The position numbers and the translations under genes are program-made. A stretch of DNA of 64,000 nt from Vibrio azureus (GTDB taxonomy: Bacteria; Pseudomonadota; Gammaproteobacteria; Enterobacterales; Vibrionaceae). The stretch spans positions 930,001 through 994,000 of the forward strand of contig NZ_CP018616.1 of assembly GCF_002849855.1 (NCBI RefSeq). The letters are read 5' to 3'. This document shows positions 1 to 8,287 of this stretch, one piece after another (position 1 is the first letter of the stretch; the number at the start of each line of letters is the position of its first letter). Under the pieces are notes generated by a model. The model worked only from the letters and a program-made list of their open reading frames with translations, had not been told where the DNA came from and searched no databases.

Positions 1-2331
1 ATGGAGGGAGAGCCTGAACAAGAGGCAGAAATTAGCGACCTAAATACACAAGAGTTAACAGCCTTTATTTCTCACCTTGAAAGCTCAGATATCAAAGTCC
101 TGATTTTGGATGAAGCACACCATTTAAGACAAGAGTGGTGGAAAGTCTTAACCACTGTTTGCCAAGCGATACCTGATATGTTCCTTGTTTCATTGACTGC
201 AACACCGCCATATGATGCACAGAAAAATCAATGGAGTAAGTATGAACAACTGTGTGGGCGAATTGATGAGGAAATTTCGGTTCCTGAATTAGTCAAGGCA
301 GAAACATTATGTCCCCATCAAGATTATATTTGGGCTGTTGATGTTACTGCTGATGAAGAAGTAAGGATTCAAGAGTTCGATGGACGTGTTAAACAGCTAT
401 GCGCTAACTTGCTTTCTAACGATATTTTCCTAGAAATTTGTAAGGAGCACAAATGGCTGAACGCTCCTGATCAAAATGCTCAAGAAATAGTAAAAGATCC
501 CCACATTCTAATATCAATCTTATCTTTACTAAAATATAAAAACATTCAAATTCCTCATGCATCTTTAGTGTTATTAGACTTGGAGTATAGCGATATTCCA
601 ACTTTAAGCAGATATTGGTGGCAAAAACTAGTCGAAGGCATTCTATTCTCTGGCTCATTTAATTTTAACGAGCCTCAAGACTTGTTCGTTAAAGATCTTA
701 AAAAACAACTACGAGCGTCTGAATTACTCTATAAACGTGAGTTAAGGCTAGAACATTCGAAACGGCTTGAACGATCGTTATCGCTAAGCGTGGCTAAAAT
801 AAACGGTTGTGTTGATATTCATCGCATAGAGTTAAAGAAAAGGCGAGAAAAGTTACGGCAGGTCATATTAACCGACTACATTCGAGACGAAGTAATATAC
901 TCAGATAGAAACATCGGTGAGGTGAGCTTAGGTAGTTGGCCTATTTTTGAAAAATTAGTCACTCAATCAGAGATTAAGAATGAAATAGCGATGTTAACTG
1001 GCCGCCTATCTATTATTCATGAGAGTAAATTGAACTTGATTGAAAGTGCAGAAATGAGTAACAAACTGACTTCTGTACCTATGAAGCATTTATCGGGTTA
1101 TGTAGAAATCAGAGGTCCTCTGAATCAATTAACGGTTGTCTTTACAGAGTTACTTTGTGAAGGCCATATAAAAACATTAGTAGGAACGCGCTCTTTATTG
1201 GGAGAAGGGTGGGATGCACCTGTAATTAACTCACTGATCCTTGCGAGCTCTGTTGGCTCTTTCATGCTTACTAACCAGATGAGAGGAAGGGCAATCAGAA
1301 TCGACAAAGAGGATAGAGAAAAAGTTAGCAGCGTTTGGCACTTAGTCGCGATAGATAGAAAATCCTATTTTGGTTTGATCGATTATTCAAACTTAACCAA
1401 GCGCTTTGACACTTTTGTGGGGTTGGCTGAAAAAGGTAAATCTATAGAGAACGGATTTGAAAGGCTAGATAGTGGATTATCATGGTACATAGCAAGTGAT
1501 AATGATACTAATAATGCGGTTTATGAAAGTAATAAGCAGATGCTTGCGAAGTTTAAAGAGATTGACTCGCTTTCATCTAAATGGAAAGAAGCATTAATTC
1601 TTGATAAAAATGGCAAAATACTATCTTCGGTAGAGGTGCCGAAACTGAGAAGTTTTAAGGCTTTCTACTTAAAAAACACTTTTAAGTATTTAATTCACGA
1701 ATTGTTGCTCGGTACACTCAGTGTTTTTTCGGCTAGTGTAGAATTGCTTAAGGAGTATCAATCTTTAAAAATGGCACTCTGGTTTTTAGCCGTAGGGTTA
1801 GGTTATGTCTTTGTTAAAAACCTACCCAAAACGATTAAGGCAGTTCGTATTGCACTATTACACTTACCTATTGATGGCTCATTAAAGCAAATTGGAAGAG
1901 CTGTCTTAGAATCGTTATCAAAGACAGAAAATTTGACGACATCGTTGAGCTTATTAGATGTGAAAATTAATCAAAATGTGAAAGGCGACTTAATCATTGC
2001 GTTAACGGGAGGAACATTTTATGAATCTTCGCTTTTTGCTGATAGCGTATCAGAAGTTCTTGCTCCTATTGATAACCCGAGGTATTTAGTCGTTCGTGAG
2101 GGTGACTTTTTGGGCGTTTCTCGTAAAGACTATCACGCTGTACCTACAATCATTGGTGTTAAAAAGAGTTCTGCTGAAATTTTTATAGAGGAATGGAGTA
2201 AGCACGTTGGTCCGGCGGAGCTTATTTACACAAGAAACCAGCAAGGCAGAGAGTCGTTGTTGAAAGCAAGGATGAGGGCTTTTTCATCCATATTTGCAAA
2301 AGACATAAAGCGTATTGATAAATGGCAATAA
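1..2331 (+). CDS. DEAH-box superfamily 2 helicase, 3' part only
   Basis: This is the C-terminal 776 residues of a superfamily 2 nucleic-acid helicase. The DEAH box (motif II) lies at residues 37-40, followed by SLTATPP (motif III) at about 64-70. The second RecA-like lobe shows GTRSLLGEGWDAP near 394-406 and the arginine-finger motif QMRGRAIR near 426-433. The Walker A motif that must precede the DEAH box is absent, so the real start lies upstream of the window and the ATG at base 1 is probably internal. Residues about 565-612 contain two hydrophobic stretches that look like membrane segments, which is unusual for a helicase. About 160 residues of unrecognised C-terminal domain follow. The stop codon is 7 bp before an IS3 element. 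Helicases of this build are common in anti-phage and restriction loci, but no partner gene is visible, so a defence role is only inferred. Confidence 0.8.
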   Translation: MEGEPEQEAEISDLNTQELTAFISHLESSDIKVLILDEAHHLRQEWWKVLTTVCQAIPDMFLVSLTATPPYDAQKNQWSKYEQLCGRIDEEISVPELVKAETLCPHQDYIWAVDVTADEEVRIQEFDGRVKQLCANLLSNDIFLEICKEHKWLNAPDQNAQEIVKDPHILISILSLLKYKNIQIPHASLVLLDLEYSDIPTLSRYWWQKLVEGILFSGSFNFNEPQDLFVKDLKKQLRASELLYKRELRLEHSKRLERSLSLSVAKINGCVDIHRIELKKRREKLRQVILTDYIRDEVIYSDRNIGEVSLGSWPIFEKLVTQSEIKNEIAMLTGRLSIIHESKLNLIESAEMSNKLTSVPMKHLSGYVEIRGPLNQLTVVFTELLCEGHIKTLVGTRSLLGEGWDAPVINSLILASSVGSFMLTNQMRGRAIRIDKEDREKVSSVWHLVAIDRKSYFGLIDYSNLTKRFDTFVGLAEKGKSIENGFERLDSGLSWYIASDNDTNNAVYESNKQMLAKFKEIDSLSSKWKEALILDKNGKILSSVEVPKLRSFKAFYLKNTFKYLIHELLLGTLSVFSASVELLKEYQSLKMALWFLAVGLGYVFVKNLPKTIKAVRIALLHLPIDGSLKQIGRAVLESLSKTENLTTSLSLLDVKINQNVKGDLIIALTGGTFYESSLFADSVSEVLAPIDNPRYLVVREGDFLGVSRKDYHAVPTIIGVKKSSAEIFIEEWSKHVGPAELIYTRNQQGRESLLKARMRAFSSIFAKDIKRIDKWQ

Positions 2332-2401
2332 TGATGAGTGTTCTGCTTTAATCAAACCGGACACTTCAATAAAGGAATATAATCCTACTATTGAGGTGAC
2401 T

Positions 2402-2689
2402 ATGACAAAACGAAAAAATAGAAGTTATACCAATGATTTCAAGCGAGAAGCTGTGGCATTGGTAACCGAGCAAGGCTATAGCGTAACTAAGGCGGCAGCG
2501 TCCCTAGGTATTACAGATAAATTGCTTTACAACTGGAAAGCCAAGTTTGAAGTATAGCAATCTGGCGAAGCTTTGACAGCTGATGAACGTGCTGAGCTGA
2601 TTAAATTACGCAAGGAAAATAAAGAGCTAAGGATGGAAAAAGATATATTAAAAAAAGCCAGCGCCCTGTTGCTAAAGGAAACCAAATAG
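2402..2689 (+). pseudogene. IS3-family OrfA (helix-turn-helix), amber stop
   Basis: OrfA is the DNA-binding half of the IS3 transposase. From the ATG at 2402 it reads MTKRKNRSYTNDFKREAV and then a helix-turn-helix typical of the family. An in-frame TAG at 2555-2557 interrupts it after KAKFEV. Reading resumes in the same frame with QSGEALTADERAEL and a leucine-zipper-like segment, ending at 2687-2689. A single C-to-T change of a CAG glutamine codon explains the stop. The A AAA AAA heptamer at 2650-2656, followed by G, sits where the programmed -1 frameshift into orfB is expected. Confidence 0.85.
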
Positions 2690-3553
2690 CGTTTGAAACG
2701 GTTAAATCGCTCGCTTCGACATACCCAATTGCCAAGCTTTGTAAAAGCATGAACGTAAGTCGTTCAGCCTACTACGCATGGCTCAACAAACCTACTGAAG
2801 TAATAACGGCCGAGCAGTTACATTTGTACCGCAGAGCTAAAGCAATATTTAAGCAAAGTCGAAACAGCTTAGGTTATCGGGAATTGCGTAAGCGGTTGTG
2901 CAATGAGGGCTTTACTATCAGTGATTATGGTACACAAAAGTTGATGGACAAGCTGGGTTTAGTGGTTACACAGCGTGTGGCATACAAGGTCACAACTAAG
3001 CGTAAACACAGTGATGCAGTGGCTGACAACCTGCTGAACCAGAATTTTAACCCTGTTGGTCCTTCCTAACCAAGTGTGGGCAGGAGATGTAACCTATTTG
3101 AAAACAGGAGAAGGTTGGATGTATCTGGCCATCGTGATGGACTTGTATTCTAGGCGAATTGTCGGCTGGCACATAGATAAACGTATGACCACTGATTTAG
3201 TCAGCAAAGCCATGATGAAAGCCTATAACTTGTGCCAACCACCTAAAGGTTTGGTATTTCATTCAGACAGAGGCTCACAATATACCAGCAAACGTTATCG
3301 TAATCTGCTGACGAGTTACGGCATCAGAGCCAGTATGGGCGATGTTGGTGCTTGTTGGGATAACGCTGTATTAGAAAGGTTCTTCGGTAGTCTAAAGCAC
3401 GATTGGTTACTCAAGGTGCCCCAACTAACCAGAGAACACATGAGAAATGATGTCGCAACTTATATGCGATATTACAATTTAGATCGGCTTCATACTGCTA
3501 ACAACAATATGTCGCCAATTAACTATGAATTTTCTTTTAGAAAAGTGTCCTGA
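2650..3553 (+). pseudogene. IS3-family OrfB (DDE integrase), frameshifted
   Basis: OrfB is the catalytic rve/DDE domain of the transposase. It is entered by -1 slippage at 2650-2656 and continues through MNVSRSAYYAW at about 2749. The catalytic triad is present: D in GDVTYL, D in HSDRGSQY and E in LERFF, with exactly 35 residues between the second D and the E. The frame breaks at about 3058-3069: GGTCCTTCCTAACCAA should read GGTCCTAACCAA (G P N Q), so a 4-bp TCCT-type duplication causes the shift. The two halves (to 3069 and from about 3056) are otherwise intact, which suggests recent loss of function. Confidence 0.88.
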
Positions 3554-3570
3554 AAAACTTGAGCAGAACA

Positions 3571-3979
3571 ATTATCAATGAATTTTTTGATGTGACACTA
3601 CCAGGAAAGTTGTAGGCTCGCTGGTATCCAGAATTACGGATTATTGTCAGCTACTCAAACCAGCATATTCAAGTTGAGCTAGTATAATCTATATTTTATG
3701 TTCTAATTCGATATTTGTGGGCTTCTGGTTTTAATGGAAAGTTATTGAATATTATTCCATTCCGTATTCAATAACAGATTTTTTAAATTGTGATCTTAAC
3801 TACAACTTTGTATTCAGCATATTGATCAATACTATTGTAGATTATATTGTATATAAGTTTTATAAAATAATAATTTTGTTATTATCTGGCTGCTTTTTTA
3901 TGTAAAAAGACACGGAAGTTTGACATTATTTTTGATAGAATTCGTTGTGTTATATTAAACTTATAAAAGAGAAATTAAG
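3571..3979. other. AT-rich intergenic stretch after the IS3 element
   Basis: About 410 bases of visibly AT-rich DNA with no credible reading frame on either strand. It must carry the promoter of the operon starting at 3980. A TTGACA hexamer lies at 3920-3925 and a TTATAT at 3950-3955, but their spacing is too wide for a standard sigma-70 promoter, so I do not assign one. Confidence 0.5.
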
Positions 3980-5194
3980 ATGAAGAAGCTTTTTAAATAC
4001 AACCTGATGCTGTTAATGTCAATATTTTCAGTTGCAGCTATAATGAGAGGTCCTATAACTGGTCCAGCAACAATTATTGATATAATAATTAACTCATTGG
4101 GCCTTTCAGCAAGCCAAGCAGGATTACTCACGTCATTACCGCTTTTAGCTTTTGCTTTTTTCTCCCCTATTGCAGTGGTATGTTCTTCAAAACTAGGTCT
4201 TATAGGTACTTTGTTACTTGGAATTATTACAATATTTTTAGGAGTAATTATAAGATCTTTAGGCGGCTTTGAGCTTCTTTTAATTGGAACATTTCTAATT
4301 GGGGTTGGTATCGCACTATCAAATGTTATGTTACCAAGTATAGTGAAAAAATATTTCCCAGATAAAGTATCTGAAGTTACATCTTTATATGTATTCTTCA
4401 TTAGTATGGGTGGTGCCATTTTTTCAGTAATATATCTTCCAATTGCAGAGAAAGCTAGTGAGTATGGTTATGTTGGCTGGAATGTTTCCCTGCTTTCTAC
4501 ATTATTCATTATTATTGTTCCACTATTAATGTGGTTACCTAGGTTAAAGGATGATAAAGCTATTGTTTCAAATAAAAATGAGGCAGTGAGCCTGACGATG
4601 ATGATAAAATCTAGGGTAGCTTGGGAAGTCACTTTATTTTTAGCTTTTACATCTCTTGTAAATTATACATTTATTGCCTGGTTACCAAGTATATTATCTG
4701 ATATGGGTTATTCGTTAGAATCTTCCGCGGGTCTTCATGGCATTCTACAGCTATCTGGTGTCTTACCGTCTTTAGTTTTACTTCCAATACTTTCTGGTAA
4801 GGTAGATAAGCGATATATATCTATTTTTTCTACCTTTCTTGTACTCTTGAGTATAATTGGACTTTTAATTTTCCCATCATTCGCGCTAGGTTGGGTAATC
4901 TTTATGGGGATCGGGAATAGTAGTGCGTTTATTATGTCTTTAAGTTTTATTGGATTAAGAACTAATGATCCTCAACAAACTGTTGCACTATCATCTATGG
5001 CCCAGTTCGTCGGGTATCTTTTTGCGGCAGCTGGACCGGTGGTATTAGGTGGTATAATTGAAGATGGTAATAGCTGGAACTATATCCTTCAATTAATGGC
5101 ATTTGCAACAGTAATTTGGATGTTACTCGCTTCTTTAGCTGGAAGGGAAAGCAAAGTAAATCAAACTGAAAAAATCACAATTTATAATAAATAG
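3980..5194 (+). CDS. MFS transporter, CynX/NimT-like
   Basis: A 404-aa inner-membrane protein with about 12 hydrophobic segments spread evenly along its length. The N-terminal block, with ITGPATIIDII followed by GLSASQAGLLTSLPLLAF, resembles the CynX/NimT branch of the major facilitator superfamily, whose characterised members handle cyanate and 2-nitroimidazole. The substrate here is unknown. It opens a three-gene operon: the stop at 5192-5194 is followed after 10 bases by the next ATG, with a strong GGAGG ribosome site between them. Given its neighbours (a YqcI/YcgG-family protein and an unrecognised protein), export of a small nitrogenous product or uptake of a precursor is a reasonable guess. 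Codon use is AT-rich, unlike the core genes further along, which suggests horizontal transfer. Confidence 0.88.
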   Translation: MKKLFKYNLMLLMSIFSVAAIMRGPITGPATIIDIIINSLGLSASQAGLLTSLPLLAFAFFSPIAVVCSSKLGLIGTLLLGIITIFLGVIIRSLGGFELLLIGTFLIGVGIALSNVMLPSIVKKYFPDKVSEVTSLYVFFISMGGAIFSVIYLPIAEKASEYGYVGWNVSLLSTLFIIIVPLLMWLPRLKDDKAIVSNKNEAVSLTMMIKSRVAWEVTLFLAFTSLVNYTFIAWLPSILSDMGYSLESSAGLHGILQLSGVLPSLVLLPILSGKVDKRYISIFSTFLVLLSIIGLLIFPSFALGWVIFMGIGNSSAFIMSLSFIGLRTNDPQQTVALSSMAQFVGYLFAAAGPVVLGGIIEDGNSWNYILQLMAFATVIWMLLASLAGRESKVNQTEKITIYNK

Positions 5195-5204
5195 TGGAGG
5201 AATA

Positions 5205-6083
5205 ATGAGCCAACTTATGATACAGACTAGTCAAGGTGACTATTTTGATAACAAAAAATGGAGAGAAACCCTAGATGATTTTTGTCAAATAATTAACAAG
5301 AAATACAATAAAAAATTTGAAGCTATATGTCCTTGGGGGTTCGAGGTTTATGAGGATATCGGATTCTTAACTAAAAACATTAGACGATATTTTTGCTATT
5401 TTGGCGTTGATGACCAAAGTTTGACGGATGAAGAAGTTAATTATTTATCTACAAAAGTTAACTTTGATTTATATGAACATATAAAATTAAAACATCCGCT
5501 TTGGTTTGAAAGTATAGTCTGTCTGTTGTCTAATGAAAAAGTACATAAATTGCGTGAAGATGATTATATTTGCTTCGAGAATGAGAAATTACTTTCGGTC
5601 ACCCTAAAAAAAACAAACAATATACTTGACTCTTATGCTAAATATCTTGTTTGCTCTCTTTCTTCTTTGTTGAATACAATTGGTGAGTCTAGAACGTATA
5701 AAGAGAGTATGGTTTTTAGATGGCGTACATATCAACTTTACCTTATATTAGAGCAGATATTTTCTAAATATACACCTGAACTTACTCACTTTGAAAAAAG
5801 GCTGATTAAAGTTGCTACTATATTTCAAGATAATGCTATACAACCCTTTTATAATTTTGATGAAAGTGAAAATATAATAGAAGATGTAGAAAATACCCTT
5901 TTTGATAGTTTCATACTTAAGAGGGCGAAGGTTATTCATGATTCAATTATTTCAAAAGAAGGTAATATAATTTATTCTCCTTGTTTTCATACGAATGACT
6001 CTTTATCATTGGATATTGAACCCCAAGTATACACGGATGTAATGTGCTTAATTAAAAAAAGTTATAATGGATTTTTTATATAA
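5205..6083 (+). CDS. Hypothetical protein in YqcI/MFS operon
   Basis: A 292-aa protein I do not recognise. It has no signal peptide and no clear membrane segment. It is rich in aromatic and charged residues, with scattered cysteines, and includes stretches such as CPWGFEVYEDIGF (about 43-55) and FDLYEHIKLKHPLWFESI (about 86-103). Predicted secondary structure by eye is mostly helical. The start ATG at 5205 has an excellent TGGAGGAAT site just upstream. The stop overlaps the next start (TAATG at 6081-6085), so translation of the two is probably coupled and the products likely act together. A cofactor-bearing, helical enzyme working with the YqcI-like protein is possible, but I see no diagnostic metal-binding motif. 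Confidence 0.8.
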   Translation: MSQLMIQTSQGDYFDNKKWRETLDDFCQIINKKYNKKFEAICPWGFEVYEDIGFLTKNIRRYFCYFGVDDQSLTDEEVNYLSTKVNFDLYEHIKLKHPLWFESIVCLLSNEKVHKLREDDYICFENEKLLSVTLKKTNNILDSYAKYLVCSLSSLLNTIGESRTYKESMVFRWRTYQLYLILEQIFSKYTPELTHFEKRLIKVATIFQDNAIQPFYNFDESENIIEDVENTLFDSFILKRAKVIHDSIISKEGNIIYSPCFHTNDSLSLDIEPQVYTDVMCLIKKSYNGFFI

Positions 6084-6793
6084 TGAACAATAATTCAGAG
6101 CTTTTCAGGAAGAAAACGCATTGTATATTTGCTTCTAGTGCGAAGTTTTGGGATAACTCATATGAGTGGGACTCAGAAAAAACAATAGAAGAAAATGTTG
6201 AGTGTATTAAACCTGACTTAGATAAATACGTTAATCATTTGAAAAATGCTCAAAATAATTCTTCTGAGCCTTTTGATAGCTTTATTATTGAAGCCCCGGC
6301 TAATATCTATAGTCAAACAATGGAAGATGTAGCGGAATGGCTATATAGAATACTCTACAATATTTCCAGTGAAAGCATAGAAAAACTAATAGACTTGTCT
6401 CCATCAGAAGATGGAAGTTATATGGATAATGGTTGGGAATTTAGATACAAAGATACAAGGTTTTTTGTCCTGACAACTACGCCATTATATGAAGAGTGGC
6501 ATTCGAGATATTGTGGAGGAACTGAACAAAATAGTGTTATCATTCATTTGCAGCCGATGTTCTCCTTCGATTACCATTTTAATAACTCACCAATTGGCTG
6601 CCCATCTAAAATTGTGACTAAAATTAGAAAAACATTTGCTCGATTTGGGAGAAACTACGAGAGCGATTTTCCGCATACTGTCGCTAGAGGCAGCACTAAT
6701 AGGCTTCATGAAGCTCCAAAATATTTAAAGCCAAGAAAAAAATGTGACGATATTATAAAATGGTGGGTCCCTCGTCCTTTTAGGCTCAGATAG
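6083..6793 (+). CDS. YqcI/YcgG-family protein
   Basis: A 236-aa cytosolic protein matching the YqcI/YcgG family by eye. It has an N-terminal KTHCIFASSAKFW segment (about 11-23), equivalent to the family's FPC-x-FA region, and the conserved block WEFRYKDTRFFVLTTTP, which in relatives reads WEF-x-F-x-(6)-FVL-x-ATP. HLQPMFSFDYHF and a KIVTKIRKTFARFG helix follow. One member, GntA of guanitoxin biosynthesis, is a heme-dependent N-hydroxylase; most others are uncharacterised. The ATG at 6083 overlaps the previous stop by one base, so it is the third gene of a coupled operon with a transporter. A role in oxygenating a nitrogen-containing small molecule is inferred from GntA only. The family call is fairly firm; the reaction is not. 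Confidence 0.65.
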   Translation: MNNNSELFRKKTHCIFASSAKFWDNSYEWDSEKTIEENVECIKPDLDKYVNHLKNAQNNSSEPFDSFIIEAPANIYSQTMEDVAEWLYRILYNISSESIEKLIDLSPSEDGSYMDNGWEFRYKDTRFFVLTTTPLYEEWHSRYCGGTEQNSVIIHLQPMFSFDYHFNNSPIGCPSKIVTKIRKTFARFGRNYESDFPHTVARGSTNRLHEAPKYLKPRKKCDDIIKWWVPRPFRLR

Positions 6794-6874
6794 ATTCTAT
6801 AAGCGTGTTTATTTCTAATAAATACAAATTCCTCACTATTAGTGTGATGTTTTTATAATAGTTTAACACACTTC

Positions 6875-6903
6875 TTAGGTGCTCATTTGAGTACCTAATT
6901 TAC
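6875..6903 (+). terminator. Possible terminator of the YqcI operon
   Basis: A 10-bp stem, TTAGGTGCTC (6875-6884) with GAGTACCTAA (6889-6898), has one mismatch pair and a 4-base loop. Only a short T-rich tail (TTTA) follows. It lies about 80 bp after the operon's last stop codon. Confidence 0.45.
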
Positions 6904-6966
6904 TCATGAATCGGAAAGATTTTGAATAGTGCGTTCAATAAGGTGGAGGGGCTTGTGGCTTTGTTG

Positions 6967-8020
6967 GGCTTTGTTGCGTAATTCGGTCAGAGAACCAAAC
7001 TGCCTGCAATTGATCAATTCTTATACAACACACTGAGTTTCAGGCATACCAAGCCCTGTAAGTTTGTTCAGCGCTTTAATCATGGCGTAAGTTTCACCAA
7101 CCTGTGCATTGTAATTTCTTAGGCTTAATTTCCCACCTAATAACTGTTTCACTCGATACATGGCTGTTTCGGAGAGAGAACGCTTGTGATAACCATACCG
7201 TTCTTTCCACTTTTTGTTGGAGCCTTAGAGCTTCTGGCAACCCACAGCTAAATTGCGAGGGTGACTTTGCTCCCAGAAGGCTGCCCCTTCTCGTGGCGGG
7301 GTAAGCGGGACCGCTCGCTTGCTCCGTATGGCATCATGGCAACTCCTTGTGTCATAAGCGCCATCACCTGATATCTCAATTATTTTCCGACGTGTCTGCT
7401 TGAGTAAGTTGGGAAGCACTTCGGCATCGGTTACGTTGGATAAGCTCAGCTCTGCGGCGACTATTTCGTGAGTGCTTGTAGCTACTGCGATGTGCAGCTT
7501 ACGCCAGACTCTGCGCTTCCCATCAGTTCCATGCTTCTTGACCTTCCATTCACCTTCGCCATAAACCTTGAGACCAGTAGCATCAATGGCTAGGTGTTGT
7601 ATCGTACCTCTGGTTTTAGTTTTAAATGAAACCTCAACATCATTAGATCGACGGCTTATACAGGTGTAGTGGGGGCAAACCTGCGGGATGTTAGCCAGCT
7701 TAAATACGGAGTCTAGAAAACCTTGCAGCGCTCTCAATGGCATAGAGAAAACGCGTTTCACCATCAGAGCGGTAGTAATGGCTAAGTCGCTGAATCGGCG
7801 AGGTCTACCACGCTTGCCCTCGTTTGTTTTGCTTCCACTCGGCTATCGCTTCCTCATCAATCCAAAAGGTAAGAGAGCCGCGGTTGTTAGGGCTTTATTA
7901 TACTGCTTCCAGTTAGTTGTTTTGTAACGAGGTTTAGGCATGAGACTACGACGATTGATGGGTGTAGCCGATCAGATCGTAGCTTCCTGAGTTAGTTCCA
8001 TCGATTTAAGCAACAAGGCC
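6967..8020 (-). mobile_element. IS5-family (IS903-like) insertion sequence, decayed
   Basis: The terminal inverted repeats start GGCTTTGTTGCGTAATTC at 6967-6984. At the right end, the reverse complement of 8003-8020 reads GGCCTTGTTGCTTAAATC, 15 of 18 matching. The element carries one transposase gene on the minus strand, of the type common in Vibrio. The first 10 bases of the left end are duplicated in tandem (6957-6966 and 6967-6976 both read GGCTTTGTTG). Flanking 9-mers do not match, so there is no visible target duplication. Several lesions in the transposase make it inactive. Confidence 0.85.
7021..7941 (-). pseudogene. IS5-family transposase, multiple lesions
   Basis: The gene would start at the ATG 7941-7939 (MPKPRYKTTNWKQYNKAL) and end at 7021. 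Three defects are visible compared with intact relatives. A one-base loss near 7885 breaks the frame before NRGSLTFWIDEEAIAEW. A one-base gain near 7816-7822 restores the frame at GKRGRPRRF. A nonsense codon (7225-7227) stands where tyrosine is expected between QKL and GSNKKWKERYGYHKRSL. The longest open part (7225-7764) holds IDATGLKVYGEGEWKVKKHG and SGDGAYDTR of the DDE domain. The reading frame after the nonsense codon stays open to the natural end. Confidence 0.88.
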
Positions 8021-8099
8021 AAGGCAAGTAAGTGATATCCCATATATAGACTTGGCTCGAGCCTGTTGCTGTATATCTTCATATTTCACTTTAAATATC

Positions 8100-8115
8100 T
8101 GTGACTATAGTTACA
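8100..8115. promoter_or_regulatory. CRP-like site upstream of the siderophore locus
   Basis: TGTGA-N6-TTACA matches the CRP consensus TGTGA-N6-TCACA with one mismatch. It lies about 170 bp upstream of the gene at 8288. No good Fur box is visible in this promoter region. Confidence 0.3.
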
Positions 8116-8287
8116 AATAACTATTAATTATTCTGACAAACCATGATCACAGTTCCAAAAACTGAAATATAAAATAAATGTAAATGGTGGTAGGTTTAAT
8201 AAAATAGATGGGCGCCAATTCAAGAACCGAGCGTCCTAGATCTTAAAATTAACGATTAACCCTATTTTCTGATGTTGAATAATATTT

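Larger units (their letters stand above)
2339..3570 (+). mobile_element. IS3-family insertion sequence, decayed
   Basis: The element is bounded by imperfect 28-bp terminal inverted repeats. The left end is 2339-2366, starting TGTTCTGCT; the right end is 3543-3570 and its reverse complement also starts TGTTCTGCT and ends GGACACTT. Inside are overlapping orfA and orfB frames joined by an A7 slippery run (2650-2656), the usual IS3-family layout. The bases next to the two ends (GAG on the left, ATT on the right) do not match, so no target duplication is visible. That may mean a deletion or rearrangement next to the element. Both reading frames are broken, so it should not move by itself. Confidence 0.9.

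Noticed and set aside
2336..3573. Search for target-site duplications around the IS3 element
   Set aside because: Left flank GAG and right flank ATT do not match, and no longer match was found.
7688..7927. 79-aa plus-strand frame over the IS5 element
   Set aside because: It is antisense to the frameshifted transposase N-terminus and has no features of its own.
8110..8135. AT-rich stretch before 8288 considered as a Fur box
   Set aside because: AATAACTATTAATTATT-like sequence matches the consensus poorly, so I did not list it, although the gene lies at a siderophore locus.
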